Positions 41,288-48,477 of a DNA stretch of 64,000 nucleotides are shown piece after piece (position 1 is the stretch's first letter; each line of letters starts with the position of its first letter). The translations under genes were made by a program, and so were the position numbers. Below the pieces are notes generated by a model that saw nothing but the letters and a program-made list of their open reading frames with translations, was not told where the DNA came from and ran no database searches. The stretch lies in the NCBI RefSeq assembly GCF_031458095.1, contig NZ_JAVDXU010000003.1:434001-498000 (forward strand). The letters are read 5' to 3'. This DNA is from Pelomonas saccharophila_A. GTDB lineage: Bacteria; Pseudomonadota; Gammaproteobacteria; Burkholderiales; Burkholderiaceae_C.

Positions 41288-41602
41288 ATGAACGAATTGC
41301 TCGCCGCCTACCGCTACACGACCAACAACTACGCCCAGATCGAGAAGAGCAAGCGCTGCGGCTGCTGCAATTGCGTGCAGATCTTCAAGCCCGATGCCAT
41401 CGTCGGCTGGACCGGCCTGACGGTGCAGAACATGGACGACCCCAAGGCCATCAACGAACAGACCGCCATGTGCCCGCACTGTGGCTCTGAGGCGGTGATC
41501 GGGGATGGCTGCGGTTTCCTGATCACGCCCGACTTCCTGTCGCGCATGAACGAGGCCTGGTTCCAGCGGACGATGATCCACAGGCCGGCGGCGAAGAAGT
41601 GA
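41288..41602 (+). CDS. Small cytoplasmic zinc-ribbon-like protein
   Basis: The 104-residue protein has two cysteine pairs, KRCGCCNCVQIF and MCPHCGSEAV, set about 45 residues apart, as in zinc ribbons. The ending ITPDFLSRMNEAWF recalls a widespread cytoplasmic protein family without assigned function. ATG 41288 is the likely start; upstream codons lack a ribosome-binding site. The local base composition is lower in GC than in neighbouring genes. Confidence 0.6.
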   Translation: MNELLAAYRYTTNNYAQIEKSKRCGCCNCVQIFKPDAIVGWTGLTVQNMDDPKAINEQTAMCPHCGSEAVIGDGCGFLITPDFLSRMNEAWFQRTMIHRPAAKK

Positions 41603-41621
41603 AGGCGTCGCGCCGGCAGCC

Positions 41622-42023
41622 ATGGCCGTGACCCTGGTCATCCTCGCCTTCGGCCTGTTTGCGCTCGGCCTGACCACGGCCGGCCTTGCGACTGGCGCCA
41701 GGCAAGTTGTGTTTCTGACGCAGGCTTATCGGGTTCAAGGCACAGTCGTCAAGGAATGGCGCTATCGGATCTATGGCCGGTGGCAGCGCTACTACCGGGT
41801 CGAGTTCCAGCTGCGCAACGGCCAGCGCGCCGAGCTGCGGGGCTCAGGCGCGTGCGCATTGGGCGAGGCCGTGCCCGTGATGGTCAGGGAGCGCTCGGGG
41901 CATGATCCCAAGGCGCAGATCGCCACCTGGTCCCAGTTGTGGTTGCCATCTATCCTGCTGCTGGCCACGGGATCCATCGCCACCCTCACGCTGATCTCCA
42001 TAATGGGAATCCTGTGGCGCTGA
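41622..42023 (+). CDS. DUF3592-like two-helix membrane protein
   Basis: The 133-residue protein has a membrane segment at each end (LVILAFGLFALGLTTAGLA and LWLPSILLLATGSIATLTLI). Between them is a small beta-domain with VQGTVVKEWRYR, YYRVEFQLRNGQ and VPVMVRER. This order is that of DUF3592 proteins, whose function is not known. It starts 19 bp after the zinc-ribbon gene. Confidence 0.65.
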   Translation: MAVTLVILAFGLFALGLTTAGLATGARQVVFLTQAYRVQGTVVKEWRYRIYGRWQRYYRVEFQLRNGQRAELRGSGACALGEAVPVMVRERSGHDPKAQIATWSQLWLPSILLLATGSIATLTLISIMGILWR

Positions 42024-42028
42024 CCGGC

Positions 42029-42349
42029 ATGGACCTGCTGGCCGTCTTCACCACCGTCTCCAGCCAGGAGCAGGCCGACGTGCTGGCCCGCGCTGCCGTC
42101 GAGCAGCAACTTGCCGCCTGCGTGCAGACCGAGACCATACGCAGCACCTATCGCTGGCAGGGTGCCGTCGAGTGCGAGGCCGAGGTGCGGCTGATGTTCA
42201 AGACCACACGGCAGCACTACGCCGCGCTGGAAAGCCTGCTGCGCGAGCAGCACCCCTACGAACTGCCAGCCATCTTTGCCTTGCCCGTCATCGCCGGCAC
42301 GGCCGAGTACGCGGCCTGGGTGCTGGGCTCGCTCGCAGACCCAACGTGA
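42029..42349 (+). CDS. cutA: CutA-family divalent-cation tolerance protein
   Basis: The 106-residue protein matches CutA: LAVFTTVSSQEQADVLARAAVEQQLAACVQ (in part), TYRWQGAVECEAEVRLMFKT and HPYELPAIFALPV. The Cys in AACVQ and the His in HPYE sit at conserved positions. CutA forms trimers of ferredoxin-like folds; its role in copper tolerance is debated. It is immediately followed by the endopeptidase gene with GTGA overlap. Confidence 0.93.
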   Translation: MDLLAVFTTVSSQEQADVLARAAVEQQLAACVQTETIRSTYRWQGAVECEAEVRLMFKTTRQHYAALESLLREQHPYELPAIFALPVIAGTAEYAAWVLGSLADPT

Positions 42350-43023
42350 CGCGCGCGCGGCTGTTGATCGTGGCGTTGAGCATCGCCGCGCCCGCCGCGG
42401 CAAGCGAGTGCTTCGGCACGGTCAGCAAGGGTCGCCTCGAAGCCGGCGTGGCCCTGCCCACCCATGGCCCCAACTTCTCGCCCTACAGCCGCCTCGGCGT
42501 CACGCTGGGCCGCACGCATGTGCATGCCAAGGTCGCCGACATCGTCACTGACGCCTATGCCGCGCTGGCTTTGCGCACACCCGAGGTCCATTACGTCTAC
42601 GGCGAGACAGGCTGGCCGTCGGGTGGGCGCTTGCGGCCGCATCGCTCCCACCAGAACGGGCTGTCGGTGGACTTCTTCGTGCCGGTGCGCAACGCCGCCG
42701 GCCGCTCCGTGCCGATACCGACCGAAGTGGGCGACAAGTGGGGCTATGACATTGAATTCGATGCCCAGGGCCGCTGGGGCGAGTACCGCATCGACTTCCC
42801 TGCGTTGGCTGAGCATCTGTACGAATTGCATCGCGCCGCTGCCGCTCGGGACCTGGGCATCACCCAGGTCATCCTCGACCACCCCTTCCTGCCCCACCTG
42901 TTCGCGACGCCGCGCGGGGCATGGCTGCAGCAGCATCTGCATTTCATGAAGGCCAAACCCTGGGTGCGGCACGACGAGCACTACCACGTGGACTTTGCGG
43001 TGCGCTGCAAGCCGATGCCTTGA
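42346..43023 (+). CDS. MepA-like penicillin-insensitive murein endopeptidase homologue
   Basis: The 225-residue protein has a signal peptide (ARLLIVALSIAAPAAA) and LAS-peptidase zinc motifs: RSHQNGLSVDFFVP (His and Asp ligands of SxHxxGxxxD type) and DEHYHVDF (HxH). This is the layout of M74 endopeptidases, which cut the D-Ala-mDAP cross-link of peptidoglycan in the periplasm. GTG 42346 overlaps the cutA stop. It is shorter than E. coli MepA (about 274 residues), so classification is to family level. Confidence 0.8.
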   Translation: MTRARLLIVALSIAAPAAASECFGTVSKGRLEAGVALPTHGPNFSPYSRLGVTLGRTHVHAKVADIVTDAYAALALRTPEVHYVYGETGWPSGGRLRPHRSHQNGLSVDFFVPVRNAAGRSVPIPTEVGDKWGYDIEFDAQGRWGEYRIDFPALAEHLYELHRAAAARDLGITQVILDHPFLPHLFATPRGAWLQQHLHFMKAKPWVRHDEHYHVDFAVRCKPMP

Positions 43024-43024
43024 T

Positions 43025-43486
43025 TCAGTGCCTTTCAAGCCATTTGCCGACAAGAAAACCTATGCCCCCGAGCAGAACAAAGAAACCGACGATGGCATTG
43101 CGGAAGAACTTCTGCCGCTTGAGTTCACCGGCGATCAACACCTTCGATGCGGCTTCCATTTCAGCCTGGAGCTGGATGTCGTCGGGATGCTGGTAGGTCG
43201 TTCCGGCGTCATAGGTTTCCCCCTCGTCGCCGCGAACCCTCGCGTCCAGCCGTTTGGCCAGCGCCAGCATCGCATCGATGCACCCTTCGTCCGGATTCTT
43301 GGTCCAGAGCTCGCCTTCCTGGTACCAGAGGCAGAAGCTGGTGTCGGCGGCTGCAAAGGTGAATGTGGGTGGCGTGTCGCTGTAGCTCCAGCCATCAAGT
43401 GCCGCTGCAGCGGCACTCGCCTCTTCCAGGGAGATGGGAATTTGCTTGCCTTGGCTTGAGCGCAGGAGGGTGACGTGATAGCCCAT
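43025..43486 (-). CDS. Hypothetical protein with C-terminal membrane anchor
   Basis: The 153-residue protein opens MGYHVTLLRSSQGKQIPISLEE, a beta/alpha domain of unknown family, and ends with one membrane segment (NAIVGFFVLLGGIGFLVG), so the main domain is probably cytoplasmic. ATG 43486 has AGGA upstream. It is convergent with the MepA homologue (1 bp apart). Base composition is lower in GC than in the pectin genes that follow. Confidence 0.6.
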   Translation of the reverse strand: MGYHVTLLRSSQGKQIPISLEEASAAAAALDGWSYSDTPPTFTFAAADTSFCLWYQEGELWTKNPDEGCIDAMLALAKRLDARVRGDEGETYDAGTTYQHPDDIQLQAEMEAASKVLIAGELKRQKFFRNAIVGFFVLLGGIGFLVGKWLERH

Positions 43487-43520
43487 CGAGGCATCCTATG
43501 CCAGCCCGCCAGCGCGGCGC

Positions 43521-44270
43521 TCAGGACCCCAGCGTCTTCGCCGTCACCAGCTCCGGCCTGAGCTTGATCAACCCCTCCATCACCTGCCCCGAAAACAGCT
43601 CTGCGCCCTTGGGGCCAAGATGGGTGCGGTCAAAGCGTGGCGGCGCCTCGGCCAGCGTGTCGGCTGCGGGCTGGCCCATGGCGGCAACAGCGGCATGGCT
43701 GATGGCGTTCAGGTCGAGGACCTGAACGCCCTGGTCGGCGCCCACCTTGATGATGGCCTCGGCCCAAGGGCGCAGGTCGTTGGTCAGTTCGCCCTCCTTG
43801 AAGGTCCGGCGCGTCAACGGCGTGATGAGCACGACCTCGGCGCCGGCCGCCTTCACTTCCTTCACATAGCCCGTCATGTTGGGACCGAATTCGGTGGCGA
43901 GGTCGGTCGAGCGGCCGGGCTTGCCGGGCTGGTCGTTGTGGCCGAACTGGATCAGCACCAGGGTCTTCTGCTTGCTGGTGCCTTCATTGAGCAAGGTCAT
44001 GACCGTGGCCCACAGGCCCTCGGCGCGGAAGCTCATGCTGGAACGGCCGCCGCGCGCGAGGTTGATGCAGGCGACCTGTTGGAAGCGCGCACACAGCGCA
44101 TTGCCATAACCGCTGCGCGGCGCCATCGTCGAGTCGCCGACGAGGATGAGGCGCGGGCCGGTGGCGACGTTGGCGGTGGTCTCACCACGCGGGGCGGAGG
44201 CGGCAGGCGTCTGGGCGATGGTGCTGCCGCTCAGCAGCAGGGCAGAAAAAAGCAGGGAAGGCAGTTTCAT
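43521..44270 (-). CDS. Secreted SGNH esterase, rhamnogalacturonan acetylesterase-like (CE12)
   Basis: The 249-residue protein has a signal peptide (LPSLLFSALLLSGSTIA) and SGNH blocks: LVGDSTMAP (Ser), NLARGGRSS (Gly), IQFGHNDQ (Asn) and FDRTHLGPKG (Asp/His). The GDSTM block and the order match CE12 rhamnogalacturonan acetylesterases, which remove acetyl groups from pectin. Its ATG overlaps the stop of the pectate lyase by 4 nt, so both are made together. Confidence 0.9.
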   Translation of the reverse strand: MKLPSLLFSALLLSGSTIAQTPAASAPRGETTANVATGPRLILVGDSTMAPRSGYGNALCARFQQVACINLARGGRSSMSFRAEGLWATVMTLLNEGTSKQKTLVLIQFGHNDQPGKPGRSTDLATEFGPNMTGYVKEVKAAGAEVVLITPLTRRTFKEGELTNDLRPWAEAIIKVGADQGVQVLDLNAISHAAVAAMGQPAADTLAEAPPRFDRTHLGPKGAELFSGQVMEGLIKLRPELVTAKTLGS

Positions 44271-45559
44271 GGTTTTGCGGCAACAGGCCAACCGGCCTTG
44301 GGACTCATGTCGTCGAGGTTCCAGTCCTCGGGCTTGAACGCGCGCTGGGTCGGCGCATGGCGCGGGTAGCCGAGGGCATTCTCGACTTCGGAGTCGATCA
44401 GCCTGCCCTTGCCATTCGCCATGTCGGCCAGCAACTTCGCATCCAGCGGATCACGCGCCCAGGGCCGAGCGCCAACCAGCGCCGGTAGATCGCGCGCCAG
44501 GTCGGCAGCCGACCGGATGGCCAGGCCGGCGGGCAGTTCGGGCTTGGCCATGACGATGAGCTTGCCCGTCGTCTGCGCGTTGTTGCCCAGCAGCGGCACG
44601 GGGCGGCCTTGCGCGTCGTGCGCCAGGTTGTCGTTCATGTGCAGTTCCAAATCGCCCTGGCCCAGCATGGTGAAGAAGGCCGTGCCGGCCACCGTGCTCG
44701 GGCCATGGCGCATGGCATTGCCCACCAGCGTGAGACGACCGACCTGCCAGGGCTGGCCCGTCCACTCGTTGGCCAGCAGGTTGTAGTGCACGCCGCGGTC
44801 GCCGGGGTTGAAGATGTAGTTGTTGACCATGGCCCCCTGCGCACCGCCCTTGAACAAGGCATTGCGCTGCCGGTTGGACGCATAGACGTTGGCGTAGATC
44901 AGCACGCCGCTGGTGTTGTCGTGGATCAGGCTGCCCTTGCTGTGCTCGCCCTTCTCGTGCACCGAGTTGCCCAGCCCCTCGTAGATCAGGTTGTGGGCGT
45001 AAGTGATGCGGTGGGAGGTGCCCTTGCGCCAGTCTTCAGGCGTCTTGCCCTCGAAGCGCGGGCCGCTGGCCGACAGGTTCTCGTCGGTGGCCCAGGAGAA
45101 GCTGCAATGGTCGACGATGACGTCGTGCGCCCCACCCAGCGTCGAGATGCCGTCCTGGTCACCGCCGCCCTTCTTGGGCCGGCCGAACTCGCCGGGCCTG
45201 AAGCTCAGGTGCTGGATGACGACGTCGTGGGTGGCGATGGTCGTCTCGGCCTTGATGACGCTGACGCCGGGGTCGGGCGCCGTCTGGCCGGCCAGCGTCA
45301 GGAAGGGCTCCTTGATCTTGAGCGGCTGGCCGCCCATGTCGATGACGCCGCCGACCTCGAAGACGACGATGCGCGGGCCCGTCGCCTCGATGGCCTCCTT
45401 CAGGCTGCCGGGTCCGGAGGCCGCCAGCGTCGTGACCTTGAGGATGCGGCCGCCACGGCCGCCCTCGGTGGCCGTCCAGCCCTTGTAGGCAATGCCCGTG
45501 GCCTGGACCGGTCCGACGGCCAGCAGGGCCGCCATCATCAACAAGCGAAAGCTGCGCAT
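44267..45559 (-). CDS. Secreted PL1-family pectate lyase
   Basis: The 430-residue protein has a signal peptide (RLLMMAALLAVGPVQA) and the same PL1 motif series as the lyase at 32299: TEGGRGGRILKVTTL, VVFEVGGVIDM, LTLAGQTAPDPGV, HCSFSWATDENLS and NVYASNRQRNALFKGG. It ends WNLDDMSPKAGW like its paralogue. It is translated with the CE12 esterase and follows the TonB receptor with a 2-bp gap, so lyase, esterase and receptor form one unit for acetylated pectin. Confidence 0.92.
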   Translation of the reverse strand: MRSFRLLMMAALLAVGPVQATGIAYKGWTATEGGRGGRILKVTTLAASGPGSLKEAIEATGPRIVVFEVGGVIDMGGQPLKIKEPFLTLAGQTAPDPGVSVIKAETTIATHDVVIQHLSFRPGEFGRPKKGGGDQDGISTLGGAHDVIVDHCSFSWATDENLSASGPRFEGKTPEDWRKGTSHRITYAHNLIYEGLGNSVHEKGEHSKGSLIHDNTSGVLIYANVYASNRQRNALFKGGAQGAMVNNYIFNPGDRGVHYNLLANEWTGQPWQVGRLTLVGNAMRHGPSTVAGTAFFTMLGQGDLELHMNDNLAHDAQGRPVPLLGNNAQTTGKLIVMAKPELPAGLAIRSAADLARDLPALVGARPWARDPLDAKLLADMANGKGRLIDSEVENALGYPRHAPTQRAFKPEDWNLDDMSPKAGWPVAAKP

Positions 45560-45561
45560 GT

Positions 45562-48444
45562 TCAGAACGTGTAATCCGCCGTGACCTTCCAGGCCCGGCC
45601 CAACACATCCGCCAGGCTGGTGACATAGCCCGTGTAGATGGTGTTGGACGTGACCGGCGGATTGGCGTTGGTGAAGTTGTTGACCGCGAGGCTGAGCTTG
45701 AGGCCCTTGAAGCCCGAGTAGGCGAGGCTGGCGCCGTACTGGCTGTAGGGGCTGACACGGTTCACCGTGGAGCCGGCACGCGGCGTGATGTCGGTCAGGC
45801 CGGTGTTGTAGCGCACCGAGACCAGCCCCGACCACGGGCCATTGCGCAGGCCGACGGAAGCCGTGTGCTTCCAGCGCGGGTTGATCTGCGGCATGCCGGC
45901 CAGGCCCGAGTTGACACCCGCGCCGCCGTAGCGGGCGTCGTTGGTGATGATGCCGACATTGCTCAGCACCTCGCCGCCCTTCTCGGCCGTGAAGCGGTAG
46001 CTCTCGTAATAGGTGCCGTCCAGCAGGAAGCTGGCCTGGCCGACGGGCGTGTTCACACGGTAGGCGAGAGACAGGTCCAGACCGCGGATGCTGGTGTCAC
46101 CGCGGTTGGCCTGGCTGGCGATGATGTAGTCGATGGTGCCGTCGGCCTTGCGGATGATGTTGGTCGCGTACTTGGCCGGCTGCTGCTGCACCTCGGCGAT
46201 GGCCACGGCGCCCAGCATGTCGGTGAGCTTGATGCCCCAGTAGTCGGCCGTCATCAACAGGCCCTTGGTGGGCTCCAGCGCCAGGCCCAGGGTCCAGCCC
46301 TTGGACTTTTCGGGCTTGAGGAAGCTGTTGTCCGGCGACTTGGTCCAGTAGCTCATGGTCTGGTTGCAGACCTGGTCGCGCGTGTAGCCGTTGACCGGGT
46401 TGCCGGTGTTGGCCACGGTCGGCGTGGCACTCGGGCACAGCACCGGGTCGTCCATGGTTTGGGTACGAACCTCCGGCGTCGGGTTCTGGATGTCCATGAT
46501 GGAGGGCGCCCGGAAGCCCGTGTTGGCCGAGGCGCGCAGCACCAGCTCGTCCAGGGCCTGGTAGCGGGCCGACAGCTTGGGGTTGACCGTCGTCGTCTTG
46601 AGGTCGCTGTAGCTGTCGGAGCGCACCGCGGCGTTCAGGCTCAGCCGCCTGGTCACGGGCGCATCGACCTCGATGACGGCCGACTTGATGTCGCGCTTCA
46701 GGTCGCGCGCCACGCCCACCGGCGTCTCGCCGACGAGGTCGTGCTTGGTGACGTTGCCGAAGGCGTCGATGAGGTATTTGCCGTTGGCGTCCTTGGTCAC
46801 ATAGTCCAGCGGCGCGGGCGACACCTTGGCCGAGTCGCGGCGCACTTCGCCCGTCACGGCCAGCATCAGCGGGCCGCCGGGGAGATCCATCAGCGAGCGC
46901 GTCAGCGTCGCGTCCACGCTCTGGTTGTAGGCGCGGTTGACGCGGTAGCTGTAGTCGCTGGCCTCGATGCTCTTCAGGTACTCGAGGCCTTCGGCGTCCT
47001 GCAGGCCGAAGGGATTCAGGATGCCCTTGGTGAAGCCTTCCTGGGCCTTGGAATAGAGGATGTAGCCGCCGCCGGCACGGGTGTCGCGCAGCGAGCGCCC
47101 GTAGTTCAGGCCGACCCGGTAGTCGAAACCGGCCACCGTGCCCTCGGCCGCCAGCACCAGGCGGTCATTGGTCTGCTCGTCGTTGCGGTAGGCCGAACCC
47201 AGTTCGGCCGGGCCCCAGACGAAAAAGATCGTCCGGTTGTTCATGTTCAGGTCGGTGACGGTGCCGGGCGTCTTGCTCGCGTCGAGGAACATCGTCGGCG
47301 AATTGGCGCCGGTGTTGCTGCCCACGACCTTGACGGCCGGCGTGATGCCCTTGCCGGGGTAGAACCTGCTCGTGGCCGGCATGCTGTAGGTGGTGGCCGG
47401 AGCCGTCGCGCCGGGCACCTGCATGCCGCGGTACTTCTGCACGTTGAACTTGCTGTGCAGCCCTTCCAGCGTCAGCGTGTGGTCGTTGTTGAGCTTCCAG
47501 CTCAGCTTGCCGAAAACATTGGTGATCTCGCTGCCGTCGGTGATGGCGTCGTAGAAGTTGGGGTTGCGGTAGCAGCCAGCGTTCGAATAAGTGGGCGGCG
47601 TCGCGACACTGCCGGCGCCGAGAGTCGGCAGCGAATATGGCGCGGCGCAGCCGGTTGCAAAGGCCGGGTTGTAGTTGGAGTTGGCGCCGGTCGCGAATCC
47701 GAAGTTGGCCGTCGGGCTGGGGTTCTTGTTGTCGGGCACCAGGCCCAGGCCCATGGCCGACAGCACCGAGTAGTCATACAGCTCGGGCCGGTCGATCTTG
47801 AACAGGGCCGATTTGCGCTGGTGGTCCAGCGACAGATAGGCGTTCCAGCCATCGGCATTCAGGTCGCCCACGCCAACGATGGCGCCAATCGCCTTGGTCT
47901 CGCCGCCACCGGAATGCTCAGGCTGGTTCCACTCCGCCTTGACGCGCGCGCCCTTGAAGCTGTTGAAGGTCCAGAAGTTCTGCACGCCGCCGATGGCGTC
48001 GGAACCGTAGATGGACGAGGCGCCGTCGCGCAGTGTCTCCGCGCGGTCCAGGGCCATGCGCGGGATGACGTTGACGGAGACGTACTGGTCCTGCAGCGGC
48101 TCGTTGGCCATGCGGCGGCCGTTCAGCAGCGTCAGCGTGCGCATGGGGCCGAGGCCGCGCAGATTGAGCATGGGGCCCGCCGCGCCGCTGTTGGTGCCCA
48201 GGGACAGGGACTGCGGCATCTCCAGCACCAGGTCCTTCAACTCGGTGTGGCCGCGCGCCTCCAGCTCCTCTGACTTGACGACGGACACCGGCAGGGCCGT
48301 CTCGCCGGCCAGGCGCTTGATGGAGGAGCCGGTGATCTGGATGCGCTCCAGCGACGCTGGCGCATCACCGGTCTGGGCGTGGGCCATGGCGCACAGCGAC
48401 AGCACGGCACTGGCGCACAGGGTCAGGCGGGGGGTCTTCTTCAT
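45562..48444 (-). CDS. TonB-dependent outer-membrane receptor (pectin oligomers inferred)
   Basis: The 960-residue protein has a signal peptide (LCASAVLSLCAMAHA). The plug domain has LERIQITGSSIKRLAGETALPVSVVKSEELEA (in part), LNLRGLGPMRTLTLLNGRRM and DGASSIYGSDAIGGV. The beta-barrel ends in KVTADYTF with a terminal Phe. The plug is of the GSS(I/R)IKR type found in carbohydrate receptors of Proteobacteria. It is placed between the PL1-CE8 enzyme and a PL1 lyase, so it probably imports pectin oligomers with TonB energy. The exact ligand is not proven. Confidence 0.9.
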   Translation of the reverse strand: MKKTPRLTLCASAVLSLCAMAHAQTGDAPASLERIQITGSSIKRLAGETALPVSVVKSEELEARGHTELKDLVLEMPQSLSLGTNSGAAGPMLNLRGLGPMRTLTLLNGRRMANEPLQDQYVSVNVIPRMALDRAETLRDGASSIYGSDAIGGVQNFWTFNSFKGARVKAEWNQPEHSGGGETKAIGAIVGVGDLNADGWNAYLSLDHQRKSALFKIDRPELYDYSVLSAMGLGLVPDNKNPSPTANFGFATGANSNYNPAFATGCAAPYSLPTLGAGSVATPPTYSNAGCYRNPNFYDAITDGSEITNVFGKLSWKLNNDHTLTLEGLHSKFNVQKYRGMQVPGATAPATTYSMPATSRFYPGKGITPAVKVVGSNTGANSPTMFLDASKTPGTVTDLNMNNRTIFFVWGPAELGSAYRNDEQTNDRLVLAAEGTVAGFDYRVGLNYGRSLRDTRAGGGYILYSKAQEGFTKGILNPFGLQDAEGLEYLKSIEASDYSYRVNRAYNQSVDATLTRSLMDLPGGPLMLAVTGEVRRDSAKVSPAPLDYVTKDANGKYLIDAFGNVTKHDLVGETPVGVARDLKRDIKSAVIEVDAPVTRRLSLNAAVRSDSYSDLKTTTVNPKLSARYQALDELVLRASANTGFRAPSIMDIQNPTPEVRTQTMDDPVLCPSATPTVANTGNPVNGYTRDQVCNQTMSYWTKSPDNSFLKPEKSKGWTLGLALEPTKGLLMTADYWGIKLTDMLGAVAIAEVQQQPAKYATNIIRKADGTIDYIIASQANRGDTSIRGLDLSLAYRVNTPVGQASFLLDGTYYESYRFTAEKGGEVLSNVGIITNDARYGGAGVNSGLAGMPQINPRWKHTASVGLRNGPWSGLVSVRYNTGLTDITPRAGSTVNRVSPYSQYGASLAYSGFKGLKLSLAVNNFTNANPPVTSNTIYTGYVTSLADVLGRAWKVTADYTF

Positions 48445-48477
48445 GGGGGTCTCCGTGGTTCTTCTTTGTTGATGGGC

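Noticed and set aside
40838..41602. Toxin-antitoxin pair formed by the small lipoprotein and zinc-ribbon genes
   Set aside because: The lipoprotein is exported and the second protein is cytoplasmic; no toxin fold or tight overlap supports a pair.
45865..48273. 802-codon plus-strand frame opposite the TonB receptor
   Set aside because: Composition bias and no domain; the opposite strand has a clear receptor.
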